A stretch of DNA of 18,090 bases from an uncultured Bacilli bacterium (GTDB lineage Bacteria; Bacillota_I; Bacilli_A; RFN20; CAG-288): positions 1 through 18,090 of the forward strand of contig CAKUXT010000013.1 in NCBI GenBank assembly GCA_934700375.1, given 5' to 3'. Of this stretch, positions 6,802 through 16,293 are shown piece after piece. Below the pieces are notes generated by a model. It was not told the DNA's origin. It searched no databases and saw only the letters and a program-made list of their open reading frames with translations. Position numbers and translations under genes: made by a program. The stretch's first letter is position 1. Every line of letters starts with the position of its first letter.

Positions 6802-9800
6802 CTATCCAAGAATCTCTTTGACCTTCACCGCAAGAATATGTTTTTCAATTAAGATCAACAATAATAAGACGTAATAACGGATGACATCATAAGATGGCAT
6901 TGCTTTATCTTTGAATATCGAATGCTTTTCGATCATAGGGTAATAAAAGTCATTGCGGAATGTTCCTATAGAGTAGAAGTTATGATACAGACAATCCATC
7001 CACTTCAGAAGGATTTCATGATCATCATAGAAAGAGAACAGAAGAAACTCTTTGACATAGAAGAGATTCCACTCTTTGTTGTTTTCGCCATTCTGACACA
7101 TATTCATCATTCTTTCAACAAAAGATTCATAGAACATCGTATCAGGAAGAAGAGATTGTCTGACAAAACCTTTCATATCAGAAAGAGAACAAGCTCTTGC
7201 ATCATCGATATATCCATCCATCGATATTGAATTGAATTCACCGAATTTAGGATTTGCAGCCAAATCCAAATCATGAACATCGGTCTGCGGATAAAGATAC
7301 AATCCCTCTTTCATCAATGCACGTCTTAACTGATAGGATGTATCTCTGTTATTGATATTTGTCTCTTCAAGGAAGAAGTGATTCTTGATGTTCAATACAA
7401 TGGAATCATCGATGTCCTCATCGATGAAAGTGAAATATCTCATCAATGTCTCTTCATTGATCTTCTCCTGTCTATTGATCATCTTCAATAGCTTTGTATA
7501 GAAAATAGCAGGGATTCCGGAGGAATAGACAGCGATTTCCGGTTTCGTCCTTTGCAGTGTCGTCAATGAATAATCGACCATCTTCTGAATGACCTGCACC
7601 ATATAAGGTAAATCACTCTTGGGGAAGAAGAAAGAACTGATATCATCTTTATAGCTAAAGGCAGAGAAGGATACACCAGGTGCAACATAGATATCTTTTC
7701 CTTCTTTTGTCTTTGTCTTGTAATAACCGAAGAATACAGAATCCGTTTTGCCAGAAAGATAATCAAACCATGCCTTCTGCAGATACCCAGAATAATGCAA
7801 TAGGAAATTGCACTGATACTTTTCTTCCTTTTTCGGCGTGAGAACACCCTCTACAAATTTACCCATGAAAGTTGAAAGATATAGCGCATGGAAATCACGT
7901 TTCGTGAAGTAATTATTGAAGGTACAGGCATAAGTATCCACTTTACCAAAATAGGAGATAGAAACTACCTCTTCATCGATCATAAGCTTGATTTTTTCAG
8001 GAACCAACGTTTTATCAGTGATATAGAATGGACGAGGCATATCATCCTCTCCCAAAAGATAGATTCCATTCTGAAGCGATTTTCTGAACGAATACTCGTA
8101 TTGGAATTCAGGGATTTCCAATAGAAGAGAAAGAAGTTTCTCATCATCGAATAAAGAAGGGCTTTCTGTATAAAGTGGATTAAAAGATACAAGCGGAACT
8201 CCGACTAAAGAGTCAGGAAGGTCTTCACGGTATAAGTCGATATAATGCGTATTGCCTCCATAGAAACCGCTTGTCAAAACAGCCTCATCCCGATAATAGA
8301 AACGATCTGAAAGTTTCTTGACCTGTTCGACATATTTCTGATCATCAGCAAAGAAAAGGAGTTTCTTCTGTTCAAAGGTTGTGATGAAGTTACGATGCAA
8401 TTGATAAAGATTGACATTCATCTCGCCTTCCTCAACAAGAAGAACAGCAGGGAACAGATTATTAAGAATAACCCCACTTGTCTTATTTTCGATATTCTTC
8501 ACTGCGACATCGACAAGTTCGTTAAAGAGCATATAGACCATCGTCATCACAAAGACTCTCGGTTCCATAACTTCATCGATGCCGATCATATTGGCTGCTT
8601 CAATTGCACTATAGCCTTCATTCACGGTCATATAGAAATCCTGGATGATCTTATAGCATCCGTTCTCGACAGGAGATGATTTCAGTAACTCAAAGATTGG
8701 TGTATCTTCCTGTTTATTCATAGCGAAGGTACGATCGCATTTCTTTTTGTCGCCCTGAAGGAAGGAATAGATTGACCCTCCTTTGGAAAAGAAGAAGACA
8801 TAATTTTCTACATAGCATTCAGAGAAGAAGGCAGGCTCATTGATGAATACATTATGCAATTCAAGATTGTGATAGAAAGGAACAGAGCTTCTGCATTTTT
8901 CAAAAGGAACAAGAAGACCGCCAGGAACAAGGAACGGAAGCATCAATCCACCATTGAAAGGATAATCGAGCTGTCTTGGCTCTTCATAAAGAAGAGAAAG
9001 GAACTGATTGACGTTTCCTCTTCTGAAATCAAAGAACTTCATCTGCTCATAAGCTGGATAAGGAAGGCCCATCAGTTTGATGAAAAGCTGAGGAAGATAG
9101 CAGAGGTCTTGATGATTGTCAAAGTATTTCTTCACGCCTTCAAAAGCGAGTTTCAGTTTCTTTTTGTCTTCCTCAAAGCAGAAATAAGGAGACACGACAA
9201 GATCTCCTGAACATTTGTCGTCTTCTTTATGAATGACATAATATTTGGCCTGAGCCATATTGAAGACAGGCCCGATATAGAAATCACCGAAGTTTGTATT
9301 TCGTATTTCAAAATCATGATCAAGAACAGTTCTATACAAGAACGTCTTGTTGAATTCTTCTTTGTAATACTTGCGGATCAGGTCTCTGCAGATAGCAAAG
9401 AAATAACGTCTTAACGAAATGCGTAAATCTCTTTCGACAGGATCTGCAACTTCCTCCAAAGGAAGGAAAGCAAGGTTGATCTTTTCAGTGAAGCTTAGAG
9501 AATCAATGCGGGAGAATGTCTTTGTATAGTTCTCGACATTGATCAATAAAGGCTGAGTGGCAAAGTCGAAGAAAAGCTTGTCTCCTGTCTCTGCTTTGTC
9601 TAAATATTCTTTAGGCAACTTTCTTTCATCAACACGAATCGGATAGTAAAAAGGATCATCTCTGTACGGGTAATAGATTCTTTCCAGGTTTTGGAAGAAG
9701 ATACCATGTGCAATGAGATAGTTCATGGCACCGATGATGGAATAGTGATTCCCGTTTAAGAAATCATCAGCTAAATCATCCCCATCCTCAAGGATTCCAT

Positions 9801-10179
9801 GACCTTTATAAATGCCTTTTTCAAAATGGATACGGTCGATGATCTCCGTGACAGGAAGAACATACACCTCTCCGTTTTTTCTCTTTCTTGTTATGACAGA
9901 ATACGGAAGACCGAGGACCTGAAAAACAATGTCTTCAGGATTCTGATTCTCATAGACATCCGTAGAATCATTAGAATAAAGCGGATATTTTTCCTTGGAG
10001 AAGAAAGTATTGTAGAAATACACTCTTTCCAAAAGAGAATCCCTGTCTTCTTCTGCCATATGAAACTTGCCTTCTTCATCTTCATAGACATCATAGAAAG
10101 CACCGCTGTATTCATTTACATAAGGAGTATCAAGAGCAGGAATGACATCAGTCTTAAACAATTCAGCATTGAATTTCAT
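6802..10179 (-). CDS. Uncharacterised 1125-residue modular protein, paralogue of the upstream gene
   Basis: I do not recognise the family. There is no signal peptide, so it is probably cytosolic. It is rich in Tyr, Phe and acidic residues. It is related to the 1132-residue neighbour: KYPLYSNDSTDVYE...VFQVLGLP (64-92) aligns with KYPVFDAHSYVYKE...LFQILGLP (63-90) there. Four GLP-like turns recur, at about 90-92 (GLP), 371-373 (GLP), 660-662 (GVP) and 888-890 (GIP). Each is followed by a similar helical stretch, suggesting four modules. The second module keeps a degenerate PYFCFEEDKKKL where the neighbour has CECDKKS, but the CxxC partner is absent, so metal binding looks lost. A hydrophobic run (about 1099-1112, YYVLLLLILIE) lies near the C-terminus. 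The start has GGGAGG five bases upstream, and the gap from the preceding stop is two bases. No clear terminator follows the TAG at 6804-6802. Confidence 0.85.
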   Translation of the reverse strand: MKFNAELFKTDVIPALDTPYVNEYSGAFYDVYEDEEGKFHMAEEDRDSLLERVYFYNTFFSKEKYPLYSNDSTDVYENQNPEDIVFQVLGLPYSVITRKRKNGEVYVLPVTEIIDRIHFEKGIYKGHGILEDGDDLADDFLNGNHYSIIGAMNYLIAHGIFFQNLERIYYPYRDDPFYYPIRVDERKLPKEYLDKAETGDKLFFDFATQPLLINVENYTKTFSRIDSLSFTEKINLAFLPLEEVADPVERDLRISLRRYFFAICRDLIRKYYKEEFNKTFLYRTVLDHDFEIRNTNFGDFYIGPVFNMAQAKYYVIHKEDDKCSGDLVVSPYFCFEEDKKKLKLAFEGVKKYFDNHQDLCYLPQLFIKLMGLPYPAYEQMKFFDFRRGNVNQFLSLLYEEPRQLDYPFNGGLMLPFLVPGGLLVPFEKCRSSVPFYHNLELHNVFINEPAFFSECYVENYVFFFSKGGSIYSFLQGDKKKCDRTFAMNKQEDTPIFELLKSSPVENGCYKIIQDFYMTVNEGYSAIEAANMIGIDEVMEPRVFVMTMVYMLFNELVDVAVKNIENKTSGVILNNLFPAVLLVEEGEMNVNLYQLHRNFITTFEQKKLLFFADDQKYVEQVKKLSDRFYYRDEAVLTSGFYGGNTHYIDLYREDLPDSLVGVPLVSFNPLYTESPSLFDDEKLLSLLLEIPEFQYEYSFRKSLQNGIYLLGEDDMPRPFYITDKTLVPEKIKLMIDEEVVSISYFGKVDTYACTFNNYFTKRDFHALYLSTFMGKFVEGVLTPKKEEKYQCNFLLHYSGYLQKAWFDYLSGKTDSVFFGYYKTKTKEGKDIYVAPGVSFSAFSYKDDISSFFFPKSDLPYMVQVIQKMVDYSLTTLQRTKPEIAVYSSGIPAIFYTKLLKMINRQEKINEETLMRYFTFIDEDIDDSIVLNIKNHFFLEETNINNRDTSYQLRRALMKEGLYLYPQTDVHDLDLAANPKFGEFNSISMDGYIDDARACSLSDMKGFVRQSLLPDTMFYESFVERMMNMCQNGENNKEWNLFYVKEFLLFSFYDDHEILLKWMDCLYHNFYSIGTFRNDFYYPMIEKHSIFKDKAMPSYDVIRYYVLLLLILIEKHILAVKVKEILG

Positions 10180-10181
10180 AC

Positions 10182-13100
10182 TTACCTCCCAATGTGTTTT
10201 TCTTTGTCGACATAGTAACGGACAAGCTTCTGATAAAGATAGGAAAGATATCTGGCTATGACCTGAATGACAGGTTCTTCAAACTCTTTTCTCAGTCTGC
10301 TCATCTGAGGGAAATACTCTCTGATTTTATCTTTCAGAGATCCTTCATACAGAGCATCCTTCATCAGTTCAAACATGACTTTCGGATTACTGTTATAGGT
10401 ATCCAGAATGACACCTGTCGCATAAGCTAAGGTCTCCTGAGAGATATTGTATCTAGAGGAGAAATCGCTCAAGTCATTCTGTATTTCTTCTTTTGTCGGA
10501 TTGAAAACACGATAGACGCTTTCCGGCAATCTTTTCTTCAGAGGAATCAAGAACGGAAGTCTTGTATTCTCGCCATCGATTCTCAGTTCGCTCTTGTTTG
10601 AGAAATCTCCATTGATATGATTTTCAATATCAAGGCACATGAATCCGTCTTTTACAAAGGCTTCATTCACAAATCTGAGTTCAGCCTTGTCACCTTCCTT
10701 GAAAGGTTCTGTTTTCAAAAACGGACCGAGATAAGCGGAATGAGAAACATTCAGACAACGTCTGCAGATTGACTGTCTGAATTCGAGTCTATCGATGACA
10801 TCATCAACACTCATGGTGTCAAAATCGATGTCTTTCATTTTCAGAACGACAAGGAAAGGAAGACCAGTCACTCCTAATACGACAGGAGCCAGCCAATCAG
10901 GATCTATATCTCTGTTTTGATAAGACTTCAAAACCAGATTCATGACATCTCGAATACTCTTTTTATCGCATTCGCAGAAGTAATAATGACCGCTATTCAC
11001 ATCATCGGTATATGCGTTGAATCTTGTTCCGAAGATGACATAAGGATAGACAAGATGGGGATTATAATCAAAATTGAAACAGTATTCGTTGAAATTATCA
11101 TCGGAGAATTCTTTCGATAATTCTGAGATATATGCCATCTTCAGATTCTCATAGATGCAAAGCAGGTGTCCGATGACATACATATGGGAAAGGACAGCTT
11201 CATATTTTGATTCATCACAGGCAAAGAGAATCTGATGGATCTCTTCATCAGACATATCGAAGAAGTCTTCTAAATCCATCATCACATCTTCCTGATCGAT
11301 ATCCTGAGGATAGAAGGAAGCAAGAAGAGAGAGGATGGTCGTCTTATCGATATTCAGATAAGGTTTCAGAAGCGGATTCTTCATCTTTGAAAGATCACAG
11401 GCAAAGAGAGAAGTATAATCTCCGTCCTTCAGCTTCGTAATAAAATTCGGGAAGATTTCCCTGATTGTGAAATCCGGTTCAATATAGATATGGTTCTCAT
11501 AGCATTTCTGCTTCAGATAAGAAGAATAGATGTTATAGAACTTTGAAGTGTGTTGATCAAAGCTATCGTAATTGGAAGGTTCTTTCTTCTGGCAAAGATG
11601 ACAGATTTTTTTCTTATAAGAAATCTTATAAAGAGGATCATAGATATTTTCCTTGATCAGCTGGACGACTTCAGTTGGAAGACCTAATTTATAAATGTCG
11701 TCTGTTCTTCTTTCATATTCTTCAATCACATTATCAACATCATCTTCATTGACCGGATGAATGCTTAAAAGATAGGCATACCTCTCTTCCAATGCTTTTT
11801 TGGAGCATTCACAAAGATAGGGTTTGGAGAAAGGAGTCTTCTTAAAGGCATAGAACATCTTTCCCTTTAAGACATACGGATAAGAAAGTTCCGGTTCATA
11901 AGACATTTCATTCATCCATGAATAATCCAGAATCTGAAGAATACCGGATTCCTCATTTTTCATGCAGTACTGTCGAAGTTCCGATTCTGCAACATAGAAG
12001 GGATAAGCGATAAGATAGGAAAAGAAATGGATAGCCCCATCAAGATAGGCCATCATATCATAACGGGAAAGAAGCGATTCAATCGCATCTTTCAAGGAGC
12101 GGTTCTTGAAAGAATGATAGAATTCAAATCCAGCACGAAGAGAAGATCGTTTATCTAATTCATCGACCATCTTTTCTGTCTTCTTGTCTACTATTCCTCC
12201 CCTCTCAATCAGATAAGAATAGAAGAAGCGAGTCTTCAAAGAATAACACTGATCATCGAAAGCAGCAGTCAAAGCATCACATCTATTCTGAGGAAGAATC
12301 TCGATTGTGATGTTCTTCTCATTCATCTGAACATTCTTTATCGGGTAATACACGATTCCCTGATTGAGAAGATAACGGCTTAAGAAGACGACTTTGTGTT
12401 CTGTTGCAGAGAAGAAATAACTGTAATTGACATCATATCTTTTTACACCGAGATAATACTCCGTATAAGAGATTTCATCTGTGAAAGGAAGAGAGGAAAG
12501 AAGTTCTTCCTCTGTTTTGATATCCTTGTCTTTCAACGAGAGATATCCATAATACGGAAGAGCGGATCTCGCATAGATTCCTAAGATATCATCAGTTCCG
12601 TATTTAATAACCAATCTATGAATCGTATTATAGATTTCTTCTTTTTGGAAATTAGAGAAATACCACTTTTTGCAATCAAGTGAAAACATATCGCCAGAGA
12701 ACGATGAAATAGAATAATACGTTCTTGTGTTTCTGATTTTGACTTTGGTGAGATAAGAATTCTTGATTGTCGGATTATTGATGACAGTATAAGAATAAAT
12801 ATCATAAAGATGATTGATGAATGTCGCAATCATCCTTCTTAATATCTTCGCATATTTTGTTCGATAAACAGGATCAGGCAAAGAACTTGCTATCTCAGCA
12901 TCATAATCATCATTGATGAAATGAGCAATCCTTCTCTCTAAAGGATACTGATCCATCTCCTTCATGATGGAGATGAAATGAGAATCATAATCGATACCTA
13001 AAAAATCGATTGCCAGTCTTTCGTAATCGAATGTCTTATATTCCGTCAAAAATTCTTTATCGAAAGCATCCTCTTTTAAGAAGACAGGAAGAACGGGATT

Positions 13101-13580
13101 ATCGTTTTCGATAAAGGGAATTGTTTCATCATAAAGGAAAAAGATTCCATTCTTCAGACAGAAAAGCTGAAAGTCATCATGATACCACTTGGTATCATCT
13201 TCATTTGCTCTTTGCTGATAGCATTCCTTTTTCAGATTGGAAAGTCCATCTTTGAAAGTGAGCTGAGAGAGGATATCTTCATTCAGATCCAAATTATCGA
13301 AAACAGGGCGCGGGAGACCTAAAATCTGAAACAGAACTTCTTTGTCGCTCCCTTCTTTATAGACATAGGAGTGCGCATCGAATACAGGGTATTTCTTTCT
13401 GTCTTTGATCTTATTCTCATAAAACCAAAGAGCCATTTTCAAAGAATCAAAGTCTTCTTTAGGCAAGACATAATTCTCATCTCTTGTCATAAAGGCAATA
13501 TGAAAAGAACCGAATACTGCTTTCTGATAATCTCTTGAAAAATCTAAGAACAACTCTTCTGTTTCTTTTTTAAGTGTCAT
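10182..13580 (-). CDS. Uncharacterised 1132-residue modular protein with two CxC/CxxC (putative zinc) modules
   Basis: Family not identified. The protein appears to consist of four modules marked by LP turns at 89-90, 341-342, 634-635 and 907-908. The third and fourth modules each carry a C-x-C pair followed, at identical spacing, by C-x-x-C: C590/C592 with C660/C663, and C869/C871 with C939/C942. Around them YPYV..G..F.A, CECxKK and, after the first CxxC, a PSNY segment resemble a repeated zinc-knuckle module. The first two modules have the surrounding pattern (for example ALPYYGYLSLKDKDI) without the cysteines. No signal peptide or membrane helix is seen. Its ATG overlaps the stop of the metalloprotease gene (ATGA), with GGAGA six bases upstream, so it is translationally coupled to it. 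The following gene is its paralogue, implying duplication of an already modular gene. Confidence 0.87.
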   Translation of the reverse strand: MTLKKETEELFLDFSRDYQKAVFGSFHIAFMTRDENYVLPKEDFDSLKMALWFYENKIKDRKKYPVFDAHSYVYKEGSDKEVLFQILGLPRPVFDNLDLNEDILSQLTFKDGLSNLKKECYQQRANEDDTKWYHDDFQLFCLKNGIFFLYDETIPFIENDNPVLPVFLKEDAFDKEFLTEYKTFDYERLAIDFLGIDYDSHFISIMKEMDQYPLERRIAHFINDDYDAEIASSLPDPVYRTKYAKILRRMIATFINHLYDIYSYTVINNPTIKNSYLTKVKIRNTRTYYSISSFSGDMFSLDCKKWYFSNFQKEEIYNTIHRLVIKYGTDDILGIYARSALPYYGYLSLKDKDIKTEEELLSSLPFTDEISYTEYYLGVKRYDVNYSYFFSATEHKVVFLSRYLLNQGIVYYPIKNVQMNEKNITIEILPQNRCDALTAAFDDQCYSLKTRFFYSYLIERGGIVDKKTEKMVDELDKRSSLRAGFEFYHSFKNRSLKDAIESLLSRYDMMAYLDGAIHFFSYLIAYPFYVAESELRQYCMKNEESGILQILDYSWMNEMSYEPELSYPYVLKGKMFYAFKKTPFSKPYLCECSKKALEERYAYLLSIHPVNEDDVDNVIEEYERRTDDIYKLGLPTEVVQLIKENIYDPLYKISYKKKICHLCQKKEPSNYDSFDQHTSKFYNIYSSYLKQKCYENHIYIEPDFTIREIFPNFITKLKDGDYTSLFACDLSKMKNPLLKPYLNIDKTTILSLLASFYPQDIDQEDVMMDLEDFFDMSDEEIHQILFACDESKYEAVLSHMYVIGHLLCIYENLKMAYISELSKEFSDDNFNEYCFNFDYNPHLVYPYVIFGTRFNAYTDDVNSGHYYFCECDKKSIRDVMNLVLKSYQNRDIDPDWLAPVVLGVTGLPFLVVLKMKDIDFDTMSVDDVIDRLEFRQSICRRCLNVSHSAYLGPFLKTEPFKEGDKAELRFVNEAFVKDGFMCLDIENHINGDFSNKSELRIDGENTRLPFLIPLKKRLPESVYRVFNPTKEEIQNDLSDFSSRYNISQETLAYATGVILDTYNSNPKVMFELMKDALYEGSLKDKIREYFPQMSRLRKEFEEPVIQVIARYLSYLYQKLVRYYVDKEKHIGR

Positions 13581-15184
13581 ATATTATCTCCAAACTTTAT
13601 AGTGCAATTCTTATCGGATGTAGACTCGACCTGGAAAGTATACTGTGATTTTGTTCCATCATCGAAGCGGAACTCATCATAGATTTCTTTTCCGAATTCA
13701 GCTCCTTTCTTGTATAAAGAGCTATTGGTAGAATATCCGGTCTTCTGACCATTGATTCTCTTTCCTGTAGCAGGAAGAAGAGAAATAAGTCTTCCTCGAT
13801 AATAGGACATGCCCTCATCCTTGAGATCGGTATCATATCCTCTTGATGCTGTATTGTTATAGATAAGAGAATAAAGGAAGGTATATCCCCAGTTTGATGA
13901 ATAAGAAGGAAGCTTATCATATGCGCATCCATCCCAGATGATGCTGGAATTGCTATCAGGAAGAAGTTTTCCGACTGTCGCATTGATATGATAGACAAGG
14001 ATTCCAGGCTGAGAATAGGTGGAGAGATTGTTCTCATACGGCTTGAGACTGTCCTGATAGTTCAGTCCAGTCGGCGTATAGTATTCGATGAGAAGATATT
14101 CATCAAAAGGAGTGCCGTTATAATTGATGCTTCCGTCTTTGTAAGTCGGAAGTAGGAAGGCTTCTCCTGATTCATTCTGACTGTTGAGCGTCAGCTTATA
14201 GTCATTGGCAGAAAGATATTCCTGTGTCAATACAGTCGGCTTCAGCCAACCCAGGAAGTATTTGGAATATGCATCATGGTCGCCGATATTGAAATCCATC
14301 ATATCGACACCGCCTACCGGTGTATCTGCATTGCCTGTTCTTGTTCTTGTCGAATAATCGTAATCATAGGAATAGTAGTCATCAAGACCTAACATATGGC
14401 CGGTCTCATGAATGAAGGTATGAGCATCCGCAGAAGAACTGCTTGAAAGCAGAGTTGAATAATCCTGTCTTGTCAGGAAATCGACGCTTGCCCATGCATA
14501 GCAGCAGGCTTTCATTCCTTGGTAAGTCTTGTCATCATCCGCCCATGTCGTATAGGCCCAGTAAAAGTCAGAATTATTGGAATAGCGGGGAGAATAGACC
14601 ATCCACACGCCATCGATATATCCGTCGTGGTCGTTATCATACTGGGTAAGATCGATGGAATCTCCTAAAGCGGACAAAGCAGAACTGAGGATGACATCTG
14701 TATAGGTCATGTTCTTTTTGTCATAAGCTTTTGCAGTGCTTTCAGCCGTAGAGGTAGTCGACTTCAATGTACAGACAGGAGCGACTTCTCCTGTGATACG
14801 AAGCTTTCCATAGCTGGATTTTTCATAGAAGGAAGAGACGGATTCCCATCCTGTCTCAGAAGATTTTCCGAAAAATCCGTTTCTGATCAAGGCAAGTTCG
14901 TTAGAGGAAAAACTATCGTCCTGCATGGCGATCGGAATAACCAAAAGCTTGACGTCTCCTGTAGAAGGGAGATATCTTTGCCCATATCCTAAACCGAGAA
15001 GATTTTTGTTTAAATTATCGTTCTTGAAATCGGATGTATATCTTGGGGTTTTGTATTCCGTATAGGCTTTTCCGGTGTTGGTGTTCTCTTTCTCAGTCGG
15101 TTTCTCAATGAAGTCAAAGAAAAAGCAGGAGGTAAGCGGAATCAAAGATGCAAGAGACAATAGCCCTAAGATTTTCTTCTTCAT
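13577..15184 (-). CDS. M6-family (immune inhibitor A-like) metalloprotease lipoprotein
   Basis: This is a 535-residue zinc peptidase anchored to the outer face of the membrane. MKKKILGLLSLASL leads to a lipobox LTSC with C20. The zinc motif HETGHMLGLDD (259-269) supplies H259, E260 and H263 plus a downstream acidic ligand. VDMMDFNIGDHDAYSK follows as the Met-turn-like segment. Upstream, YDNDHDGYIDGVWMVY is the DxDxDG-type calcium loop usual in M6 peptidases. A frame extends 22 codons further upstream, but the ATG at 15184 is chosen because it begins the signal peptide, has GGAG about seven bases upstream and lies one base after the previous stop. Its TGA overlaps the ATG of the next, cytosolic giant gene. 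The substrate is unknown. Sequence after the catalytic domain (about 310-535) is probably a beta-rich domain. Confidence 0.93.
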   Translation of the reverse strand: MKKKILGLLSLASLIPLTSCFFFDFIEKPTEKENTNTGKAYTEYKTPRYTSDFKNDNLNKNLLGLGYGQRYLPSTGDVKLLVIPIAMQDDSFSSNELALIRNGFFGKSSETGWESVSSFYEKSSYGKLRITGEVAPVCTLKSTTSTAESTAKAYDKKNMTYTDVILSSALSALGDSIDLTQYDNDHDGYIDGVWMVYSPRYSNNSDFYWAYTTWADDDKTYQGMKACCYAWASVDFLTRQDYSTLLSSSSSADAHTFIHETGHMLGLDDYYSYDYDYSTRTRTGNADTPVGGVDMMDFNIGDHDAYSKYFLGWLKPTVLTQEYLSANDYKLTLNSQNESGEAFLLPTYKDGSINYNGTPFDEYLLIEYYTPTGLNYQDSLKPYENNLSTYSQPGILVYHINATVGKLLPDSNSSIIWDGCAYDKLPSYSSNWGYTFLYSLIYNNTASRGYDTDLKDEGMSYYRGRLISLLPATGKRINGQKTGYSTNSSLYKKGAEFGKEIYDEFRFDDGTKSQYTFQVESTSDKNCTIKFGDNI

Positions 15185-15185
15185 A

Positions 15186-15530
15186 TTAGTCTCCGTAATC
15201 GGAACCGCGTGATTCCGGCTGAATGAGAACCTGGGCCTGATCAGCAACATCCATTGCTGTCAGATAAATAGCTCCTTCACATTCGACAAGGGGATTATCT
15301 TCTTGTCCGACAAAAACAACTTTCTTGTTTTTGTGAACAATTTCATCAATTTTATTCAATAAATCCTGATAGTGTTCCGGTCTCTGCATACGATATCCTT
15401 GCAGATAAGTATAGAATTGAGGTTCGATGTAAAAGATAGAACCATCGGGGTTTTTATAACAGGTCGCAAAACGATTGCGTAAATCGATCAGCATCTGTCT
15501 ATCTTCCCATTCAGTATATTTTGTTGCCAT
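15186..15530 (-). CDS. Uncharacterised 114-residue protein, first gene of the metalloprotease operon
   Basis: This is a small soluble protein without signal peptide or membrane helix. It starts MATKYTEWEDRQML and has several aromatic residues (FYIEPQFYTYLQGYRMQRPEHY). A likely helix (YQDLLNKIDEIVHK) precedes a short strand (KKVVFVGQ). No family is recognised. An ATG three codons upstream abuts the GAGG sequence too closely, so the ATG at 15530, nine bases from GAGG, is preferred. It has its own extended -10 promoter just upstream. Its TAA is one base from the metalloprotease ATG, so these genes are probably translated together. Confidence 0.75.
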   Translation of the reverse strand: MATKYTEWEDRQMLIDLRNRFATCYKNPDGSIFYIEPQFYTYLQGYRMQRPEHYQDLLNKIDEIVHKNKKVVFVGQEDNPLVECEGAIYLTAMDVADQAQVLIQPESRGSDYGD

Positions 15531-15551
15531 ATTATTCATCCTCGCAAGACT

Positions 15552-15560
15552 ATTATACCA
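15552..15560 (-). promoter_or_regulatory. Extended -10 promoter of the metalloprotease/giant-protein operon
   Basis: On the minus strand TGGTATAAT reads as a TGn-extended TATAAT box (15560-15552), about 20 bases before the preferred start codon. No good -35 is seen at 17 bases, which is acceptable for extended -10 promoters. It lies in the 40-base gap after the 237-residue gene, so readthrough from the sirtuin unit is also likely. Confidence 0.55.
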
Positions 15561-15579
15561 TCTAAAACGATCACTTTCC

Positions 15580-16293
15580 CTAATTGAAGTAGGAAGCCAT
15601 CAAAGAGAACATATCAGATAAGAAAAAATAATCATTTCGCAGTGATTCTGTTTTAATTTCTTCTGTACATTTCTTTGCAAAAGAAGATAATGTCAGAATT
15701 TTTTCTTTACCGATTTTTTTGTTTTGAATCATATCGTCCAAAAGAGATAAGACTTTATTCACTTCCTCATTGAACGAGAAAGGTTTCTTTCCGTTATGTT
15801 TTCTTTTCAAAAGCTTACGGAAAACAATAAGAAGAGGCAATATGACATCGATCATATTCTTATCATTGAGAGAGATAACATATCTCATCTTATTCTGAAG
15901 TGGTTCTTCTTTCTTTCTGTTGAAAGTGATGTTTCTTTTCTTGCTGATGATCTGATAAGAAAGATTATAGAGATCTTCAAACATCTCATAATCAGATGAG
16001 ATGATTTTTCTATAAGACTGATCACCATTCAATAATAAAGCAAATGAAAGATCAAAAAGACAATCATCATAAATGGACAACGCTTTTTTGATATCTACTT
16101 CTGAATAGATATCATCTTGAGATACCTGTTCCTTGTAGAGTAAAGAATCCGCATCAGACAAAAGAAGGAAATCTTCTGCCTTTTCCTCATCAAACGTCAT
16201 AAATAGAGAATAGCATGACAATGCGATTGCACTTCCTAAAAAAGCGCTGGATCTATCATCATTCAACTGCGTGATCAATTCGTTGTATCTCAT
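15580..16293 (-). CDS. Uncharacterised 237-residue helical protein coupled to the sirtuin gene
   Basis: No family recognised. The protein is predicted from composition to be mainly helical, with Leu/Ser/Lys-rich segments. There is no signal peptide and no zinc or nucleotide motif. A central hydrophobic stretch (about 145-160, MIDVILPLLIVFRKLL) looks amphipathic rather than clearly membrane-spanning. Its ATG (16293-16291) overlaps the sirtuin TGA in an ATGA, with AAGGGG eight bases upstream, so the two are translationally coupled and may share a role. The frame is long, uninterrupted and has a proper ribosome binding site, so it is a genuine gene. A plus-strand frame inside it is a shadow. Confidence 0.8.
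   Translation of the reverse strand: MRYNELITQLNDDRSSAFLGSAIALSCYSLFMTFDEEKAEDFLLLSDADSLLYKEQVSQDDIYSEVDIKKALSIYDDCLFDLSFALLLNGDQSYRKIISSDYEMFEDLYNLSYQIISKKRNITFNRKKEEPLQNKMRYVISLNDKNMIDVILPLLIVFRKLLKRKHNGKKPFSFNEEVNKVLSLLDDMIQNKKIGKEKILTLSSFAKKCTEEIKTESLRNDYFFLSDMFSLMASYFN

Noticed and set aside
9799..10215. 138-codon plus-strand frame across the junction of the two giant genes
   Set aside because: Shadow of two well-supported coding regions. It is Ile/Phe/Arg-rich as antisense frames here tend to be.
13597..14037. 146-codon alternative minus frame inside the metalloprotease gene
   Set aside because: Out-of-frame shadow of the M6 gene. No start signal.
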